64,000 nt of DNA from Norana najaformis (Eukaryota; Annelida; Clitellata; Crassiclitellata; Hormogastridae). The DNA is taken from NCBI GenBank assembly GCA_964023275.1, contig OZ029914.1, positions 41,643,924 through 41,707,923 on the forward strand, written 5' to 3'. Positions 51,701 through 63,348 of this stretch are shown here, one piece after another; within the stretch, counting starts at the first letter, position 1, and every line of letters begins with the position of its first letter. The notes under the pieces were generated by a model, which made no database searches, was not told the DNA's origin, and saw only the letters and a program-made list of their open reading frames with translations. The translations under genes were made by a program, and so were the position numbers.

Positions 51701-54176
51701 TCGTTGAGTTCAGAGGTAACTTTCACCCAGTGATGGAATGGAGAAACGAAAACACCGGAGAAATTATTTCTTCTCAACTTAATATTATTCCAAACCTAGT
51801 CGTCAAATCTGAGCTCATCATAAAACTTAAATACGAAGATGATGGTGTCACATTTTCTTGCACAACGTATTTCCATTCAACAAAAGTTGTCAACATCGTG
51901 AACAATTTTTGTCATCACCGTGACGCCGCGAAGAATGTTCCGCTCTACAGGAACACTTGGATATCACCAAGAATGAACATTTCACGTAAGATGAAATTTT
52001 TATGACCAAATAATTAAATTTTATTTCTGCATAGTGCATCTGACTCACAGTTTAATTTAAGTGTCTGTATATAATTGTGAAACTTTAAGCTACAATATAG
52101 TTTGACTGTCATTCTTTACACTTATTCTTTTCAGTGGCAAATGACCTATTTGACAATAGTTGCAAAAGCGTTCAACCAATACTTCTTGTTCGTAGCTGAA
52201 AGATATATTGAGTCCAGCAAATGATACCAAGCGCACGTTAAAAATAAACTAAATGAGTAGCACATTCATTTTAGACCAGAACGACCGTATATGCCGAAAT
52301 ACACCTGCAAACAGCTCTACGGCAATACGCAGAAATGGTGAGTCTATCAATGAGCATAAGAAAGTATAATGAAATCCTTACGGAAATATATTGGCCACAG
52401 AGAAATTGGCGTCTGTGAAGTGTAATTTTTGTTATCGTCACTATGATCACTCACCTTCAAAATTCATTTTGTCAGCAGCAACTGTGTTTGTGTTTTCCAA
52501 TCTTACCAGAGTGAAAGAAATGAGTGTACATATAAAATATGAGAAGCGCATTCAATCGTACTTTTAGTTTTGCTTTAGTTTGTTTTAAAAGCCAAGGAAT
52601 TGTCTAGTGTGATCAATCGACACCACATATATGTGTGGCTATTTATGGAGCGCCTTTTGTACCTAAAAAAGACGTCGCAGTCATTTCGTCAGTCAGCCCA
52701 CAGTACGATTGAGTGGCATTATTTCCTATTCTGCAACACGTCTGGCTTAGGATGAAATTATTAAGGATCAAGGCAGCTGTTTATGTAGAATAAGTTAAAT
52801 ATTCTCCTTTGTTCTAGAAGTTATTTCTTTTTCTTTTTCTGCGAATTCTAGTATTTATCCGAAAATCAATCAACCTAGAACCTTAAGCGCTTAATAGATT
52901 ACAGTTTTGCGTATACAGTTTACTTAAGTTCATTAATACTGTTGTGTCACTTACGCCTTTAATGCCCAATAACAAAAGCACATTGTAAATTAAAAATGAC
53001 AAAGACATAGACGTAGTCCTTAGGCGCATCTGTTTGCCTGTGCTCCAGAAAATCGAGACCTCGTGAATGAGTTCTAGATTTGTCAAATTTTTAAGGCGTT
53101 CTTACTGTTTCCATTTGCTCTATAACATTATAGTTTCGTCACCTACAGGAAGTGAAAACACTTTTCTGATGTCCTCTACTGATTCTTCACTTGTTGCACT
53201 GGTAGTTACCGTTGTCGCTGTGTTGCTTCTATCAGTTGCTATCATCTGCTTCAAAGTGTTAAGAAAGTCAGAGCAAGGCAGGTTTTTCAAGAATTTCTAC
53301 TTCTATATTTTTAAAATGAAATTATTCATGAGTTTGTACGTAGGTATTACCAACTACCGTAGATTGGCTGATTTTGTCCAAATGCAGCAAAATAATTTTA
53401 TTTTAACTTCAACTGACTATATATTGAGCAACATTATAATATTTTATAGTTTTTTGCATGATGTTTCCTCCAGTTTTCTTTCTAGGCGTCGTATTAAGCC
53501 ATCATTTGCATGCTCAGCCGTAACAAGCTAAAACGAAAATATCATTTGACTCATTATCATAGCGCTATTATTGTTTGTCGAAATAATTTCGATTTGACTT
53601 GTTTCAACTTCAGTTGAAACTAACCGACGATTATTATTTATAATCGTTATAAATGGATGATTAGGCATAGTGGCGTATGAAACACTGAAACCTTTATGCC
53701 AATTATAACTTTTGTTTATCTTTCGATGCAATTTAAGAAGTTTTAAAGAAGACCTCTGAATTCAACAGATTGACCAAACTTTAATTCATCTGCACGGGCA
53801 TTGCTTAATAGGTTATTTTATTATTAACGTTTCAGTAAGAGATGATAATGTCCAGCAAGAGGAGCCTCTCTCCGTTCATGAAATTGTACGTACTGATGTC
53901 AATGTCTTGCCAGGAGCCTCATTGATTCACAGACAAGCATCCGCTGTAGACTACGCAGAGCTGAATATACTCGATCGCGATCGAGTAAACGTCTACGCAG
54001 CATTTAACACCGAAGGATCAGCTCTGATTTCTACATACGAAAATGCTGGAGCTTCAGAAATATTAGAGAATAATAGCCTAATGACTTCTGTAGTGCCTGC
54101 ATTTAGCGCAGAATGCATCGAACATGAGGATGGAAAGCAAGAAAATAATGACTATATTAATGCATTTGCTAACTAA
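48685..54176 (+). CDS. R5: intact type II Ig receptor gene
   Basis: Exons: leader 48685-48724, Ig1 49216-49542, Ig2 51620-51985, stalk 52275-52337, TM 53134-53277, tail 53836-54176. Joined length is 426 residues with no internal stop. Tail tyrosines: Y353 VDYAEL (ITIM pattern), Y367 NVYAAF, Y381 TYENA and Y420 NDYINA (YxN). Compared with R4 it has one YAEL instead of two and F instead of L after YAA, so the ITAM-like pair is imperfect. It lacks two cysteines present in all other copies (Ig2 residue 72, first stalk Cys). AATAAA at 54,560 and 54,585. Confidence 0.75.
49216..49542 (+). CDS. R5: Ig1 exon
   Basis: 327-bp phase 1-1 exon, one codon shorter than the others (SNHTTATSY for NHSVTAAHY). 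Cys 25 and 87, IWWKY, DDCERC, DAGTYAC. Start reads AKHLLANNFPQNTAVLSG, closest to R4. CRS is preceded by TIL rather than TIH. Confidence 0.85.
49543..50779 (+). other. R5 intron, unique part
   Basis: Non-coding; aligns with R6 59,220-60,430 and R2 23,400-24,430. Confidence 0.5.
50780..51265 (+). mobile_element. LINE 3' relic (R5 Ig1-Ig2 intron)
   Basis: Fragments: LYCPYCMCSFMGCDLE-like near 50,820, VGHFTRCDDRPDHAR near 51,005, KLHLLNFGLHSRRQAHD near 51,115, and a GATGACGATGATGCCAGCATC tail. Dead. Confidence 0.75.
51620..51985 (+). CDS. R5: Ig2 exon
   Basis: 366-bp phase 1-1 exon. Cys 6, 18, 27 and 81 with Trp 41 (MEWRNENTG). Cys 72 is Tyr (KLKYEDDGVTFSC), the only copy in which it is lost. 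YFHSTKV replaces YFNST, losing a sequon. Donor CAC|GTAAGA. Confidence 0.85.
52135..52199 (+). other. R5: possible alternative terminal exon
   Basis: After TTCTTTTCAG, phase 1: VANDLFDNSCKSVQPILLVR, S, stop. Confidence 0.28.
52275..52337 (+). CDS. R5: stalk microexon, first Cys lost
   Basis: 63-bp phase 1-1 exon, QNDRICRNTPANSS core: the first Cys of CxC is Arg. Confidence 0.58.
53134..53343 (+). CDS. R5: transmembrane exon
   Basis: Phase 1 after ACATTATAG. STGSENTFLMSSTDSSL, helix VALVVTVVAVLLLSVAIICF, KVLRKSEQ; GC donor CAAG|GCAGGT ends the short form at 53,277. The frame also stays open to GTAG|GTATTA at 53,343 (phase 1), adding FFKNFYFYIFKMKLFMSLYV. Both ends are in phase with the tail. 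Confidence 0.72.
53836..54176 (+). CDS. R5: type II tail exon
   Basis: Phase 1 after ACGTTTCAG. VRDDNVQQEEPLSVHE, SAVDYAELNILD, NVYAAFNTEG, TYENAGASEI, ECIEHEDG, NDYINAFAN, TAA. 113 residues against 121 in R4. Confidence 0.8.
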
Positions 54177-55680
54177 TAATAAATTGCAGGCTTGATGTTA
54201 AAGAGTAGGTGTTGAGTCTCGCATTTCAGAGAACTTCTTTGAATTCTAATTTGAAGTTAAAATGAGTCATATTTGTTATAATCCCTTCTTTGTCAAGATG
54301 ATTCTAATACAAGTTTGCAACACATATATATTCAAGTGACAACTGTTGCCATTTTGACTGCATCACTCTCAACTCGATTGCGTTCTCGCTTCAATCGCTT
54401 CAGATAGTTTTTAAAAACTGTTTAAATATGACCTTTGTAATGGGCATGTGATTTTTGTTATATGTAAGAATAATTTGATGTGCAATCAAAAAATGAAATG
54501 CAATTAGCGAATAATCTTTTTGGTAATTTTAGTATAATTCGTTACAGTACATTTTGTTAAATAAATGTACCGGAGTGATTGATAAATAAAATGAAGTATA
54601 TGACTAATTCGCATATAAAGGTTTCATTATATGAAAGCAGACAATTATCTCACAGTATAAAGGCAATCTAGCCTACTTGTAATTTTAATTTTTCGTCCCT
54701 ATTTCGACAGCAGTAGGAATAATGGGCAGTGGCTAGGTGGCGTTAACAAAACGCTGCTAGCAAGTACAATGATACTCTATACAAAACGTGTTTGGTTACT
54801 TCTTGGAAAAGGGGCAATCCATCAAATGCCAGATCACATTGTGTCAATTAAGTCCTCTGTCCCTCCGGGGTTGGCATATGAGTATCAGTGCCATTTGGGA
54901 GATTAAAAGTGCAGTGACATTGAATTGATGTTGTCGAGTTTGCACCACATCCAAAAGACCTTTCAGTATTGGGGATAATAATAGGACTACTACTGAGGAG
55001 TGTCTATTGAATCGTGTCAACATGTGTGCACACTTTAGCTTTAATTTTTACTTCACTTATAAATTAAGTATAAAAAATGTATCTGTTCACATTTTTCGTT
55101 CATCTATGTTGCAAAACACGATGTTTTGATGACTTAAAGCAATGAAGTATTTATATATGGAATTCTGGCGACCTGGCAACAAAACAATGGGTTGGATTCA
55201 CACTTATCGGTGATCAATAAAGTACTTGAAACTGAAACTGAAAGTGGTCACTTAGATTTTCTTATTTTGGCTTTTCCCTGGTTTTCAGCAAGTGAGTACA
55301 AAATTTAATAAATTCAGTATAAGTTTTCGGGGTCAAAGCAGCATATGCGCATATTAACAACCGTTAACTAAATATAAGGTTCCGTTAGTTTTAGTTGAAT
55401 CTATGTCATAATGCAAAGAGTCACCCGAGGAAGAAATGAAGCTAAAGATGGGAATTTTGCTCATGAAACGATTGGAACGAGAGCACATTGAATGCTGAAC
55501 TGTGCTAATGTTCAGTAGTATTACAAATAACTAAACACAGTAATGCAAAACAACGGATTGATTTGTGCAGCTTATTACCGGTTACGATAGTCAGAGATAA
55601 TTGAAAATGTTAAAAAAGGCTACATTCAGTAAGTGAATGATGAATTTTTCTTCAGCATAACAACATTAAACCATACTCGC
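54177..55680. other. Intergenic between R5 and R6
   Basis: R5 3' region (AATAAA at 54,560 and 54,585) and R6 upstream sequence, including the decayed MKVF-type leader near 55,238 with an in-frame TAG. Confidence 0.55.
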
Positions 55681-55938
55681 ACGGTTTGGACAGAACAGGG
55701 CAGATGACTTCAGTCTGTCTAGTTTATATGACAGAATAATTGCCTACAGTGCAATATCAAGTCCCTCTCCTAAACTTCGCCATGGCTTAGAATGCTAAGC
55801 CATGGCGAAGTTTATGATGAGAGGCTTCTAAGCCATGGCAAAGTTTATGAGGAGAGACCTGATATTGCACGGTAGGCAATTATTCTGGTATATAAACTAG
55901 ACAGTCTGAAGTCATCTGCTCTGTTCTGTCCAAACCGT
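55681..55938. repeat. R6: large inverted repeat across the promoter
   Basis: Left arm ACGGTTTGGACAGAACAGGG.. and right arm ..CTGTTCTGTCCAAACCGT are reverse complements, with the turn at CATGGCTTAGAATGCTAAGCCATG near 55,793. Arms are about 110 bp. The right arm contains an extra partial duplicate (TAAGCCATGGC..AAGTTTATGA). Both arms contain the TATA/CAGTCTGAAGTCATC block, in opposite orientations. Confidence 0.85.
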
Positions 55939-55945
55939 CCAAGTA
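55891..55945 (+). promoter_or_regulatory. R6: conserved TATA block
   Basis: TATAAA at 55,891-55,896, 376 bp before the ATG, followed by CAGTCTGAAGTCATCTGCTC. Part of the right arm of the inverted repeat. Confidence 0.5.
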
Positions 55946-56266
55946 AGTTTGAATATTTTTTAATATATTGTAATCAGCGCTAATATGTTCCGATATGTTC
56001 TCTTCTACAGTTGTTCAGCCGAGACATGTCTAGGGTTAAAGACGTGCAAGCCGGAAGATAAACGTGCATGTACACATACACGCCAACGGTTATGTATATT
56101 TAAAGAGACCTAGTTTCCTTTTTAGGTGTCTGCTGATACTCATCTGTATGCGTTACAGATATCTGTTTTGGTCAATTTTACGCTGCGTCATATACAACTG
56201 CTAATCGTAGTAATAAGAACAACTCCTTTATTTTGTTGTTCATTTAAACTTGGATGCAGCATTGTA

Positions 56267-56306
56267 ATGATGTTACTATTTGTTTATATGCCGATAATTG
56301 CGTCGG
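56267..56306 (+). CDS. R6: leader exon
   Basis: MMLLFVYMPIIASG, phase 1 end at TCGG|GTAAGT. Confidence 0.63.
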
Positions 56307-59300
56307 GTAAGTTATAAACATGGTTCTTGATGAATTCTTACACCATTTAAGTTCGCTCAGTGAGCGTTTTAAGTGAGGTACTAAAAGACACTATATTAAG
56401 CGTTTATATAATAAATAAATAAATAAACGATATAGCCCTACTTGCTAAGAGTTATAAGAGTAGGTAAAATATGCCATTCAATTTTCTCACCATTTCAACA
56501 CCTGTATGCATTATGGCTAGGCCTTGCCTAATTCTTCCGGTTTAGTGTATATAAGAACATGTAGGCTTATGCATATCTAGTGTATTTTCAGCATTTTGTA
56601 TGGTATAGTTTTAAAATATATCCACCAATGTTTTCTATCAGATCACGTATCAGCTTTCGTAGAGAACTTACATTTACAACATTTATTTTGAATAGATGCA
56701 GACTTTGTAACAAATTAAGAATACTTTAATAAAAACCAATATATTACATTGATAGTTATAGTCTTGTTTTAGTGTAGACTGATTCATATATTATCTTTAT
56801 TATTTTCTATAATTTACTACATTATACAAAAGATCGGTAACAATAACATAATAATATTAACTTAAGAACTTCTATAGCGCCACTGCAATGATCGTTTCAT
56901 TAGTCGATGGTCACCTGAAGCAAATCCGTGAATATACCAAATTCCAGGATATTATTATTATATATAAAAGCACTTATATACTTAGTAGCCAAAGCGTAAC
57001 TATCGCTATTTTGTGACTGTTATCAAGCTCATTACACTGATTCAAAGCATGAGGATTTGTTAAAATAACGTACAAAGAAACGTTGAAATTTATACCTGTA
57101 GAAAATATATCACCAATTACTTTCTAACCTTATTACCAAAAACTTGAAATATGATCTCATTTACCTGAACAGTTGATGATTTGCAACGTAACAGAAGTTA
57201 AAAATTATTCCCTTATTACCAAGAGTAGGCTATTTTATTAACAGTAAGATTCAAATTCTTCTTCTGATGCTAAATTAGTCGACTATTGCATAAAACTGCT
57301 GAACTTGCTTACCTCACACACAGCCTAGTGACAGTTTGCCTGCTGCCTGAATTGTCTAGAAAAACTACGTTAGATAAGCATAGTTTGTTGTTGACATAAC
57401 ACAGCATAACAAGGGTTTTAAAATGGTTCAGAAGACATATAATGTGCGTTAGGCCCACTGAAGAGTAACCTAGAACGTTTAATAGCAAATCCTTCTTGCT
57501 TTTTTAAAGACTGTTTTAAAGATTGTGATAGTGTCCACTGAGACACTACTATCATACAAAACCATTTCACAAGCATACAACTCTTGCAGAGTATAATTAC
57601 TTGTTATTTTTGCCAGGTTGAAAATTTGAAACCCATGGGATATTGGATAGCGAAAGATTGGATCCGTTAGAGTATAATAGAAAGAAAGATGTCGAGATAA
57701 AATATTAGTAATGCGAAACATAACTTTTAATGCTACAACATAGTCTAAGTTTTATCTGCCATGTTCTTTTTTTTAAACGCAAAATCAATGCAAACACAAA
57801 TGCATTAAAATAACTGGCCTGTAGCAATAAAGGCTAAATACTTCTTTTCATTGTTGAATGTTTCTGGGTTTTTTCTTTCTTTCTGGTAGTCGGCTTTATG
57901 ACTTTGACGGTCTTCCTTTTATCTCTATTTCTCTCTTCTTTTGTCTATTTTATTTACGTTTTGTTCACTTAGTTCTCAGCATTCAAATATCCTAGTTCCA
58001 AGTTGAATCTACTACAACAGTCTAGATCTCAGTAGTATCTCGAAATGAAATTTGCCGAAATTATAAGTGTCTTAGAATTCTCTGGCAAGAGCCATAACAA
58101 AGAACCCAAAAGTCCACATATTACATCCAAATTGCGTCATTTCAATGAGTGCTGATCGGGCAAAGAATTCAGTTTAAAATATGGCTTATTACAAGGAGTT
58201 ACATTTTGATTAGCCGACATCGAAAACATTACTCTGTTCAGTGTTCACCCTAATGCCAAGAAACTAATACTGTGCGTCATGCTAACGTCACTAGAGACGC
58301 AATTAGACAAGATTATATTAGATTAGATTAGATCAGATCAAACCATCCCACAAAATTATAGGTTTAATAATTTCTTTAGTTTAAAAGTAATTAGATCAAA
58401 TTAGATTAGAACAGATTGTCGAAATTAGAGATTTTGTTTTTATTGATGCCTTCCACAAGTGATTCAAGTTAAAAGTACTAAAATATGTATTTTATTTAGA
58501 TCATATGAATCTGAGAGCATACCATAGACACAAAATTTCTGCTAAGTATTTACAAAAGTACACCTATTTAATTTTAGTCAAAAGCCTGTTGGAGATTGAC
58601 TATCCTCAAGAAACAGCTGTTCTTGCCGGCCAACAGACAACAATTCACTGTCGATCAGAAGCTAACATACTGTGGAAATACAGAGCAAGAGCTGAACCTA
58701 AACGGGACGTCGTTCTCTTTAACAATGGCAATTTCTCTGATGACTGTGAACGATGCTCGATGAATTCTACTGAAACAACGCAGTTTGACCTAATCATACG
58801 CAACACACGACTGGCAGATGCAGGAACTTACGCATGCGTTGAAGTGTTTCTAAACACAACAAATCATTCAATAACTGCAACTCACTATTCGGAATTAATT
58901 GTAATTGGTAAGCATTTATTTTCTATCAAAAAAACTACAGTAACGAGAATAAAACTTTTAACCACCACGCGCAATTTTAAATAGTATAAATGGCCGCGTA
59001 TTTGATAGCAACATTAGAAAGTTACCAGATGAGACTTATGCATTCCAAATTATACATTTTTGTAATTGTTAACGCATGAAGTAAAATATTCATAAGCTAG
59101 ATTAATGTATGTGTAGCACTATGATAATAAAAATAGAACATTTATTTATTCTTCAAATTCACCTTTATATTTACTACTGAATAGTAACCCCACACATTTT
59201 ATCAAAACAAATTAAATATACTTGTACTCCATTATGATTTTTCTATTGTAACATATTGTGCTGTAATGTAATGAAATGAACTTATAAAGTGCAGTTATGC

Positions 59301-62300
59301 AGATGGAACAATTTAACACAGCTTTACTAATCAGAAAAACATGCGTAAATCAGCTGCCGTAGCGTGAATAAAGAAAGTCTTCAGCAGATCTTTGAACCAA
59401 CTGAGAGATTTCGCGAATTAAACTTCAGCCATGGATCTCCTTTCAGGCCTTAGACCCCTCATCGATCACCCACATGTGCCCAGATTGCTGATATGTTATA
59501 AAATGCGTTCCGGAGCAAAATTCGTGTTGGCAGCGTACAATTCCGTTGCCAAAACCAAATTTCTCACCGTCTACGTGAAAATCTGTTCCGTGAAAACTAT
59601 TTTCTTGATGTAGACGAATTATTTTTTAACATTAGTTAACGCGCAAATCCTATTTAGGATAAAATGCGATCATGAGGAACAAAGTGGTGATAAACAACAG
59701 CGTCGTATAGTAACGCAATTCTGTTTTTTATAAATGAATTCTATGCATTGGAATAATGTCAAAATATGCCCTAAGAAATGTCGCATACGACATTCTTTGT
59801 TTGCTATTTTCACTAAACACCATGTAGCGATTGAGTAATGTGGAGGCAAATTTATTATTCGTGTTTGTTCAACAAACTCGTGCTGTTGAAAGCAAGTATC
59901 ATAGAGAGGTTTCAAAGCACATATTTGCCGCCTCACGCTAAGGCTGTCAGAAATTGGATCTTGGGCGGAAATTTAATTGATTGCAATGAAATTGCTCAGC
60001 CACGTGCGTTTCTTAACTGTAGGCTAAAAGCAATTTTTATTGGATAGGAAATCTGTTCGGTGATTGTTGTCGTCCGATCTTGTTTAAATTTATAAAATGC
60101 GCAACATTAAAACTGTTTTAAGTGAGTGGTAAAGAATAGCAATAGCAGTTAAAATTTCTAACTGTGAGCAGGTTTTATTCACTAGAAATTCTTTACTTAC
60201 TATATGCACTCACTGATCATTTCCTCTCTTACTTACTGATTAGTTTAATTACTCACTTAAATACTTACTTGCTCACTCATCTGCTTATATGCATACTCAT
60301 GTACCCTATTCACTTGTTGACTGAACAGCCTCATTGCCTAAATACTGATCTACTTATATATATATGGTATATTCTTTCTACTTTATATAGTATAATATAT
60401 GTTTAATCATTATATTTGGCCTCATCATATTTTGAGTCTTGCGCTGAGCGTCATTTTACTGTCTGGGATTGTATGTCACGTTATCCATTTACACAGTTTT
60501 ATGGAATCATAATGTATTTTGCATCTGAAATATTGGACTTAAGATGTTCTTCGACCTGGACTCTGCCGATGATGTAATCCTTATTGCCGAAATTCTGAGG
60601 ACAATGGTCCTGTCTTTGGAAATACTGTTTCCGGAAGTAAACCAGATTGGACCAAGAACAACGGAGCCAAAACCAAGACACAAGCTGCGTAGGAATTATC
60701 TCCGATGTTGAACCACATACAGATTGCAGGAAACATGGTCGAACTGGTAGGAGGATTCACAAACTGGGTCAAACGTAGAGCCTTATGGCAGCAGCGAATC
60801 TGAGGTGCGGCGAATAGCAACTGCCTGTTGCTGTATGAAGAGCCTTAATCGAGTAATCAGAAGTGAAATATTCGGCTGGGCACAAAAATCTGCCTCTTTA
60901 CATCTTACATACTATATGTGATCTTTTATTAGCTGAAACCTAGAACTCACTGTGGCTTTAGAGAAGAAGCTGAATGCCTTCCAACAATTGTGCTTGAAAA
61001 GAATTACGCGAAATCCATATGATTTTCACATCACCAATGCAGAAATACACAGTTGCATGATACAGACACTGGTCTCGGAGTTCATTGAAACAAGATGACT
61101 CCGGATGTTTGGACACTTTGCACGGTGCGATGGCAGGCTGGACCATGCTATGGCCCTCACAGAGTTAATTTTCGGCCCCCGGCCGGGTGGCAGCGACCAG
61201 TAAGACGGAAAAAGACCAGGAGTGTGGAGACGAAGTTCGTCTATTGAACTTTGGGTTACACAGCCGGAGACGAACCCGAGACCAGTACGGTTATCAAAAT
61301 CAAAGAACACGGCAATTCTTCAGAGAGGGGCAAATGATGACGATGATGCCAGCATTATATTTAAGATAGATAGCTAGCGACTAGCCCGTACATAGTTAAC
61401 GCGAGAATTGAAGAACTCAGAGCTTTAAGGACAGATGTCTAAATTATACTCTAAGACTCCGTATAGTGACGTTTAGATGGTCTTTTATTTCTTTGGCGGG
61501 CCAAACAAAGAAGCAATATGCAAGCGAGCTTTCCGCGGATGAGCTATGGTGCTATTCCTTGTAGATTAATTACAGGCCAAAATATTTTAATATTATAGTC
61601 GAATAGTATTTATTAAAGAAACAAAGATATTGTCTATACCCTTAATTGAAGCCAATCTATTTGCTTTACTCCGCCACAGCGTCTGATCCTGAATGCAGCA
61701 CAAACCTGAATAAATCGGAAGATTCTTCTTGTGAAGATGACTATTTGTTGATGCGTTGCGTCGTTGAGTTCAGAGGTAATTTTTACCCAACGATGGAATG
61801 GAGAAACGAAAACACTGGAGAAATTATTTCTTCTCAACTAAATATTACTCCAAACAGAGTCGTCAATTCGGAGCTCATTATAAGACCTAAATGCGACGAT
61901 GATGGAGCCACATTTTCTTGCACTACGTATTTCAATTCATCAGATACTGCCAACATCGTGAACAATTTTTCTCATCAACGCGAGGCAGCGAGAAATGTTC
62001 CGCTCTACAGAAACACTTGGATTTCTCCAAGAATGAACATTTCGGGTAAGAAGAAATTTGTATGAACAAACTAAATGTTATCTCTGCATCATATATCTGA
62101 CTCACAATTTAATTGTCTGTAAATAATTGCACTGACAGCAATGGGAAAGCCTAAATTCCAAAAGGCAAAACTTTCGTACTGTACATGTATAATTTTCATT
62201 GGCAAATGACCCATTTCAGTTAAAATTGAAGAACATATGAATATATTAAATTCAATTAACGATATTAAGTACAAATTAAGATTAAAACTTACTGACTGGC

Positions 62301-63292
62301 ACGTTAATTTTAGACCAGAACAACTGTATATGCAGAAATATACCTGCAAACAGAGTTACTACATTTCGAACAATTGGTGAGTCTAAGAATGAAGATAAGA
62401 AATCATATTACATCCGTATGGAAGTATATTGGCCACAAAGAGTTTGGTTCCTGTTGCGTATGAGTTATTTTTATTATCGTCACCATATTCATTCATCGTT
62501 TAAAATTCCTTTGGCAGCAGCCGCTTTGTTTGAGTTTCTAGTCTTACCAGAAGGTGACAGAAATGAGTGTGCACATATAAAATCAGGACACATATATTCA
62601 AGCATTCTTTTAGTTTTTGCTTTTTTAGTTTAAATGATTAAAACTTAAAACTTTAATGAATCTCCGACTTTATTTTTACTTCTGTTGTTATGTGCTCTAA
62701 ATTCTATGATGCTTACTTCTTGAAAGATATTTAATGCGCTGATTTGGCGATCCGGTTACTCATCTTTCTAACCAGCTGAAGAGGTCTTGACACGTGGCCT
62801 GTTACCTAAAACCTTTAAACTCAACGAGTACAGTGCTGGATATAAGAAAAACAGAAGTCAATATAGTTTGGCTTCTACACTGCCGCTCGAGGAATGCCTG
62901 AATAGGATCTGCTTTGTCCTTCGCACGCTAGTCTATGGTCTGTCATTTGAATTATCAGCTTTACGTCATATGCCTGCACTCTTAGATGAATACTCGCCTG
63001 CTTAATATAAAGACTACGATAAAGAGGGCAAGAATGGTCAAAAGTAGAACTCCACCTAAATAACTATAGCAAAATTCAGAAAACGTTCCTTCGCGATTGC
63101 CGGACCTGTGGCGTGGAACAGTCTTCCCGAGCATGTAAAGTCGTCCCCTTCACTGGATACATTTAAAACACGGCTAAAAACTTTCCTTTTCAGCTTATCT
63201 TTCGACGGCAGAATGCTTCGGTGAATGTACAGCGCCCTTTTTTCGACCTCAGTCGTGCTAAGGCGCATTATAATTATTATTATTACTACTAT

Positions 63293-63348
<56 letters not shown>

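Noticed and set aside
53278-53291. GT donor at GGCAG|GTTTTTC just after KSEQ
   Set aside because: Ends in phase 2 and would put the phase 1 tail exons out of frame; the GC donor five bases upstream is in phase.
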